This document shows positions 44,901 to 48,827 of a stretch of 48,827 nucleotides of DNA, in pieces. The notes under the pieces were generated by a model that was not told the origin of the DNA, did not search any database, and saw only the letters and a program-made list of their open reading frames with translations. Origin of the DNA: Planctomycetota bacterium. GTDB taxonomy: Bacteria > Planctomycetota > UBA8108 > JACQVS01. The first letter of the stretch is position 1; each line of letters opens with the position of its first letter. The stretch spans positions 1 to 48,827 of the forward strand of contig JANQLS010000006.1 of NCBI GenBank assembly GCA_028280485.1, written 5' to 3'. The translations under genes and the position numbers were made by a program.

Positions 44901-45824
44901 ATGCTCAAAGAGGTCGGGATTGAATCTCATCCCGTTTTAATTTACGCCACCCCGACTCGAAGTGATGAAGATTTAACCTTACCGATGGTGAATCACTTTA
45001 ATCATTGCATCACTTACATTCCTGAAGGGGAAGGTTATGAAGAGTTCTATTTGGATGGAACAGCTCTTTACAATCGAATCGAAGAACTTCCCTCTTCCGA
45101 TCGTGGAGCCGAAGTTTTAATCGTTCGACCCGAGGGTGGTAATCTCCAAACCATCCCCTGGAACCGTCCCCAAGATCTGGCCGTGACCGAAGATCTTCAA
45201 ATCGAACTCCAGTCGGACGGTAGCGCCACGATGGAAATTCGCGGACACGCAGTGGGTGATTTAGGAAGCAGCCTCCGCTCGGTCTTTGAGATCGCCGGAA
45301 AGAGAAAGAGATCTTTAGAGCGGATTTTTGGCTCTCGCTACGCGGGGGTTGAAATCATCAGTGAAGAATTTTCAGAGCTTGGAGTCTTGAAGGACCCTGC
45401 CAGTTATAAGATTCGATTGAAAATTCCTCAAATGCTGACGGAGGCCCCGGAAGGGCTTTCCTTAAAACCGATCGATGACTTCTTTCAAACCAGTCGCTTG
45501 CTTCAAGGATTGGGGTCTTTAGAAAAACGAGAATACGATCTCCTCTTAGGGCCGCCTCGAAAGAGCGAACTCACGGTGACCGTTCACTTGCCTGAAGACT
45601 ATCAGGTGAAATCACTCCCAGAGAGTTTCAACATCGAGAAGAAGTTTGGCACGGTCAAAAGTCAGTACTCTCAAAGTGATAATCAAATCAAGCTCGAGAG
45701 AGTCTTTGAGCTGACGACCTACCGCGTGAATAAAGACAGCTATTCAGATTTCAGAGAACTCGTCAATTCGATTCAACGCCACCTCGATCAAAAGTGGTTA
45801 CTCACCAAGAAAGAGGAGGCTTGA
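41934..45824 (+). CDS. Giant exported TPR protein with DUF3857 and intact transglutaminase-like domain
   Basis: The 1296-aa product has a signal peptide within about 18-42. A jelly-roll-like domain (about 165-330; LNRWALIGPFDNERG, GAYQIWINGES, KKGFNSILIKSL) is followed by tetratricopeptide-type helices (about 390-680). A DUF3857-type beta domain (about 700-890) leads to a transglutaminase-like domain with C980 (GDCKDKATLL), H1024 (VNHFNHCI) and D1041 (YLDGTA), the complete catalytic triad. A DUF3858-like beta region ends the protein. Such proteins may hydrolyse or cross-link amide bonds, but the substrate is unknown. The TTG start has AAGGA five to six bases upstream; the ATG at 41973 would give a cleaner signal peptide and is an alternative. 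A paralogue follows 2 nt downstream. Confidence 0.88.
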   Translation: MSSETLSLENKKSMRDLKISLLVQLGLFSCALVFCKPLFASPAPDSSQLIQTFQAADQQMMQGQPLMARQSWVDFLSQVEKLPAQEVKALSPEIEIALRKLHSYATGRGNYEWALDIFSRWGDYTNSPVKELPQLVSLARFFAGGAALFTEGNRELSQELLDDLGLLNRWALIGPFDNERGGGYEKSFSPEESSRPDFSQKYEGKTFDVAWRTFPKAPPSGYFNLKVHFQPAEQALAYAMTFVESDDDQECALRFATTGAYQIWINGESVAKERLQRKFTFDQSEITVQLKKGFNSILIKSLTEAGPWAFRARLSHLDGSPLKGWKEASPPPEASLPPSPKEFKKPEGEKESKAPSRGAWEVIHGRAQSEQARAHDHYVWGVLNYERHTHDRTQHPDREAFKKAIQLSGDKTPSAYHFRLAQSYRRLIGIEADRDDNAWRVALEAAFNSDPPCLIAYVELGNYYLDTFSNVDTAERYTERALHFNPDFVLARFLQARIHSIKSFPNSIEGVRRRLEGEIDPPVQVLRDRAVRLISMGEEHQGEDQLRTILRKNIADSTTLNLLLDHLLNRNRVEEALGLLRDRAELLPFNPSYLLDQIRIHRGRDQLDKAIEIQAQLLEVCPDVAGYWKILGDLVQLKGNRALSFTHYQRALELRPNYPELQEYLDFLQSRVDAFVLKHRIPADPIIEKAHATPFSNDDPAETLLLSSAVKVNPDGTTKEFHQEIFRVTNERGLQLYKVYRSYFARGDQQLEYKVARVIHKDGSENKARLESFRGGRRGSGNYAAANIELPPLEVGDIVEVQFVREDLYQSFFGDYFGRREFFKSNLPIRDKRFTLVVPKDKKLHFHYRNLNLPPQTEIDAESGDKIYHWKQESIAKIKPEPGMPPSSESSPLLEISTFENWREFSDWYWNLIREQHETSPEIQEKVRELTSGIESNREKIRALYNYVAQKVRYNAWEFGVHGFKPYNAPTIFARSFGDCKDKATLLTVMLKEVGIESHPVLIYATPTRSDEDLTLPMVNHFNHCITYIPEGEGYEEFYLDGTALYNRIEELPSSDRGAEVLIVRPEGGNLQTIPWNRPQDLAVTEDLQIELQSDGSATMEIRGHAVGDLGSSLRSVFEIAGKRKRSLERIFGSRYAGVEIISEEFSELGVLKDPASYKIRLKIPQMLTEAPEGLSLKPIDDFFQTSRLLQGLGSLEKREYDLLLGPPRKSELTVTVHLPEDYQVKSLPESFNIEKKFGTVKSQYSQSDNQIKLERVFELTTYRVNKDSYSDFRELVNSIQRHLDQKWLLTKKEEA

Positions 45825-45826
45825 TC

Positions 45827-48800
45827 ATGCGAGTTAAAACCAAAATGAATGATCAAACGACTTTCAATTTTCTACTAAGTTTAATTCTTGTGATGGCTGC
45901 CAGCATCGGATTGGGAGCTCAAGAAGAATCTAAATCCTCAAGTATTGAATCCATCTTCAGCCATCCCTTAGAGAGAGAGAATGATCTCGAACAGTTGGTC
46001 GGCCATTGGCTGGAGCTTATTCAAACTGAAACGAGAACTCCACAACGTGAACTTCTCTTGGGATTGATAGCTGAGAATCTGCCCCAAACCGAAAACCCGG
46101 TTACATTTTTAAAGTCATTAGAAGAGCTTGCAAAAAAGGAGTCCTTCTCAGGCTTGAAGGGCATCCGACTTCGTCAATTGATTCACAGCCTCTATCGCAT
46201 CACTCAGAGTGAAGAGAAGGTTTTAGATCATCGAGTCTACCCCGGATTGATTCGAAACTGGGCGGTCCTCGGTCCTGTCGGCTTGGGCCTTCAGGGTCAA
46301 TACTTAAGAAGATTTCCTCCCGAAGAAAGCATCGATTTCAATCGAAAAGAACGAGGCCTTCGAAGAGACGTTTCTTGGGTTCGGGCTCATACGACGGAGC
46401 CGCGGCGAGTTTTAGAGGCGATTCGATTTACTCGAGGGGGAAGTGGAGTCTATTTCTACCTCGCTCAGGTTCAAGCTCAAGAAGCCGTTCCCGCGTGGGT
46501 CACGTTTCGTAACTCCCATCCGATGACCCTCTACGTCAACGGAATACGAGTGGCGCTCGAAACCTTCGAAGAGAATTTAAATTCAACTCGTACCTACGAA
46601 GTGGATTTGAGAAAGGGCTGGAACCAAATCCTCATCAAGAATTTAGGTGGAAGCTTTCAAGCCCTTCTGACAGACAGGAACGGGCAGAGTCTTGGCCCCA
46701 AGGTAAAATTCGAGAAAGAGTTGACCTTAAATCCTCGCGCAGAGGGGGATTCTAAAAGAAGAGATGCGAATAAGGCTCGATCTGAGGTGTTGACCCTCGG
46801 CACTTGGGATCAATACAAAAGTGAATGCCAGTGTGAAGATGAGCTCAAAGAGCCCACCAAGGAGGCCCTCCATCGTTTGGCTTTCGCCTACATTATGCTT
46901 CACAAAGGAAGTTCTCCCCGTTCGGTTGAGCAAATTGAAAAAGCGCAGAAGATCTTAGAAGAAAATAAGGATTCCTTTGGGAAGCCACTTCAAGCCTTTA
47001 TTTATTATCGAGTGGCCTCCCTGGTCGAAAGTGCTTACAGTTTGCCGTCCGATTACCGTCAGCGTCAAGCGAAGCTCGCTTACGAAAATTGTCTCAAAAA
47101 TGATGGTCAGTTCCGACCGGCGCATCTCCAATTAGCGGCTTATTTGTTAGACGATAAACAGCCCAGTGAAGCCAATAAGAAAGCCCTGTTGGCTCAAGAA
47201 GGACTCACGGAACCCAATTTACGAGTTCTCAAATTACAGTTTAACATTTTTCAGAATCAAAACTGGGAAGCCCAAGCAAACGTTGTCGCCGATCAGATTG
47301 AAAAGATTGCGCCCTACGATCGAACCCCCCACCTTTATAAAGCCAATCGTGCTTACAGTCGTTTGAATTATCAAAAGGCTCTGAATCATTATTCTCAGGC
47401 TTATAAAGCTAACCCTTCATCGGCGAGCTCCCTTGAAAGGATTGCTGAGATCCAAAGTCAACTTGGAGATGTTGAAGCTGCCCTCAAAACGTTAGCAGTC
47501 TGGAGAGAACGTCGACCCGAGAAACTCTCACCTCTCTTTGCTCTCGCCGTAGCTGAAGAAAAGCGAGGGAACTTGGACAAAGCTCTCGAATACTTACAAG
47601 AAGCCTTAAAGCTTTATCCTCTCAACGTCAGAGCCCTACAGTCGAGCGCGATGCTTAAAGAGCTATTGGGAGATCGTGAAGGTGCGCTTTTTCTTTTTAG
47701 AAAAGTTTTAGAGATCAATCCCGGAAACCTTCGTCTCGCAGAGTACGTCCGTCATTTAGGTGGGCTTGATGAGGATCGTTTTTGGGAGGATCACGACGAA
47801 AGTTTAACCCCTTGGATTGAAAAAATTCCTTCAGCGGAGAATTTCCCCCAAGCCGATGCTCTAGCCGTACTCGACATTGCAGTCCTCAGGCTCTATCCCG
47901 ATGGCTCTTCCCAGGAGTATACCCATCAGGCGTTCAAGCTTTTGAGTGATGCCTCCAAGGAAAGCCTCGCCAATATGAACACGAGGGGGGAAATTCTCAA
48001 GCTCCGAACGCTGACTCCTAAAGGAGAAGTTTTAGAGCCAGTGAACGCGCTCGGCCGGGGAGCCTACGTGATGCCCGGCTTGGAGATCGGTTCGATCATC
48101 GAAGTCGCGTACCGCACTCGAAACTCTTCCAGTGAAGCTTGGAGGATTTCAAATGGGCCGTTCTATTTTCAGGATTTCACTTACAAACAGCCCTTCCTTT
48201 TGAGTCGCTATGTGGTGATCCTTCCTAAAGGACTCGATTTAGAAATCGTGGAAAAAGGGATGAAGGATCGCAACCCAAAACTGTTTGCGACCGTCACGAA
48301 AACGATAGAAAAACGAGATGATGGAACTCGAGTAATCGTTTACGAAACTCGTTCTGCACCACGGCTGGAACCTGAGATTCGAATGCCTTCAAGGGATGAA
48401 CTCATCCCCAATGTTCGATTGATCGAGCGAAGAGATTGGTTGGAGGTTGCAGAATTCTTTAAGGGATCTTTGTTGGGTATCGCTCGACCCACTCCACGAT
48501 TGAAAACCTACTTAAAGACGGTCCTCAGTGAACTCCCCGAAGGAGCGACCGAGGGGCAAAAAGTGAAGGCGATCTTCACCAAGGTGAACGATCTGATCAA
48601 ATCCGAGCAAGGTCCTCGCTCCGCGGACGGCATACTCTTGGAGAAATCTGGGAGTCGAAATGTCTTGTTTAAAGCCCTATTAGATTTAGCTGGAATTACC
48701 AACCATTGGGTCTTTGCGCGTCCCCGAGAAGAGCTCGCCCCCGCTAAAGAGTTAGCGATCCCTGGCCCAGAACACTTCAATCATTTATTGATCTTAGTTG

Positions 48801-48827
48801 AAGCCCAGGGAGAGGAAGCTGCCTGGG
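45827..48827 (+). CDS. Paralogous TPR/DUF3857/transglutaminase-like protein lacking the catalytic Cys (partial, runs off the window)
   Basis: This frame is open from an ATG with AGGAGG seven bases upstream to the window edge (1000 codons) and has no stop, so it is partial. It has a signal peptide (about 1-31, SIGLGAQ), the same jelly-roll-like domain (RNWAVLGP, MTLYVNGIRV, RKGWNQILIKNL), TPR-like helices (about 400-680; KALNHYSQAYKANPSS, KALEYLQEALKLYPLN), then a DUF3857-like region (VAVLR...LYPDGSSQEYTHQAF) and the start of a transglutaminase-like domain. Where the upstream paralogue has GDC (Cys 980), this one has EKS (Ser 941), although the His of FNH (H986) is kept. The pair is therefore probably one active and one inactive copy, from tandem duplication. 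The gene starts 2 nt after its neighbour's stop and is certainly co-transcribed. Confidence 0.87.
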   Translation, partial: MRVKTKMNDQTTFNFLLSLILVMAASIGLGAQEESKSSSIESIFSHPLERENDLEQLVGHWLELIQTETRTPQRELLLGLIAENLPQTENPVTFLKSLEELAKKESFSGLKGIRLRQLIHSLYRITQSEEKVLDHRVYPGLIRNWAVLGPVGLGLQGQYLRRFPPEESIDFNRKERGLRRDVSWVRAHTTEPRRVLEAIRFTRGGSGVYFYLAQVQAQEAVPAWVTFRNSHPMTLYVNGIRVALETFEENLNSTRTYEVDLRKGWNQILIKNLGGSFQALLTDRNGQSLGPKVKFEKELTLNPRAEGDSKRRDANKARSEVLTLGTWDQYKSECQCEDELKEPTKEALHRLAFAYIMLHKGSSPRSVEQIEKAQKILEENKDSFGKPLQAFIYYRVASLVESAYSLPSDYRQRQAKLAYENCLKNDGQFRPAHLQLAAYLLDDKQPSEANKKALLAQEGLTEPNLRVLKLQFNIFQNQNWEAQANVVADQIEKIAPYDRTPHLYKANRAYSRLNYQKALNHYSQAYKANPSSASSLERIAEIQSQLGDVEAALKTLAVWRERRPEKLSPLFALAVAEEKRGNLDKALEYLQEALKLYPLNVRALQSSAMLKELLGDREGALFLFRKVLEINPGNLRLAEYVRHLGGLDEDRFWEDHDESLTPWIEKIPSAENFPQADALAVLDIAVLRLYPDGSSQEYTHQAFKLLSDASKESLANMNTRGEILKLRTLTPKGEVLEPVNALGRGAYVMPGLEIGSIIEVAYRTRNSSSEAWRISNGPFYFQDFTYKQPFLLSRYVVILPKGLDLEIVEKGMKDRNPKLFATVTKTIEKRDDGTRVIVYETRSAPRLEPEIRMPSRDELIPNVRLIERRDWLEVAEFFKGSLLGIARPTPRLKTYLKTVLSELPEGATEGQKVKAIFTKVNDLIKSEQGPRSADGILLEKSGSRNVLFKALLDLAGITNHWVFARPREELAPAKELAIPGPEHFNHLLILVEAQGEEAAW

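Overview
The window looks like a chromosomal segment of a planctomycete-like bacterium (PVC superphylum) of moderate, roughly mid-40s GC content. The main evidence is a 70-residue small basic protein (36040-36252) that matches my memory of the PVC signature protein (TIGR04137-type). Supporting evidence is a set of secreted proteins with the paired EF-hand/dockerin-like modules (RGDxNxDG...DISD, then DAADxNDDG...DISD) common in Planctomycetota, plus large secreted PIG-L, CehA-type and 3-keto-disaccharide-hydrolase-like proteins and a membrane Ser/Thr kinase. I see no tRNA, rRNA, CRISPR array, prophage, transposase or integrase.

Layout. 1-3.0 kb: a secreted PIG-L deacetylase. 3.1-8.5 kb (minus strand): a secreted beta-helix protein with an N-terminal dockerin-like module, a TonB-dependent receptor and a small lipoprotein, probably an outer-membrane uptake locus. 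9.3-10.9 kb: a PhoB-type response regulator 17 nt upstream of a lamin-tail/dockerin-like lipoprotein. 11.2-15.4 kb: a PHP metallohydrolase fused to a 3-keto-disaccharide-hydrolase domain, a small FN3-like lipoprotein with two CxxC pairs, and a lone cyclic-nucleotide-binding-fold protein. 16.3-20.8 kb: a type IIA topoisomerase pair (A subunit, then a GTG-started B subunit with a Lys-rich N-terminus). 21.2-26 kb: an MBL-fold protein, then pntAA-pntAB-pntB and a CDF cation transporter. 26.3-28.3 kb: a Ser/Thr kinase. 29.0-32.3 kb: two similar secreted proteins, each with apparent cohesin-like domains followed by a C-terminal dockerin-like module. 33.4-37.4 kb: an unknown coiled-coil protein whose 3' end overlaps a convergent cysteine desulfurase, the PVC small basic protein and a DUF89 protein. 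37.7-40.1 kb: a long low-complexity membrane protein ending in a SPOR domain. 40.5 kb to the edge: an NPCBM-domain protein followed by two tandem giant TPR/DUF3857/transglutaminase-like proteins, the second cut by the window end and lacking the catalytic Cys.

Two families of short structured intergenic repeats stand out. Family 1 is a long near-perfect inverted repeat with arms related to TTAACTAGCCCGAAGCG, present in three paired copies and one lone half-site, mostly between convergent genes. Family 2 is a 61-nt element with two potential hairpins, in three ungapped copies. The two families are combined in one composite block downstream of the topoisomerase operon. Several clean hairpin terminators also punctuate the secreted-protein genes.

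The best candidates for something under-described are the repeat families and their composite, the cohesin-like plus dockerin-like twin proteins with two other dockerin-like secreted proteins nearby (a possible extracellular assembly), and the tandem active/inactive transglutaminase-like pair. All functional statements rest on reading motifs by eye; no searches were run.
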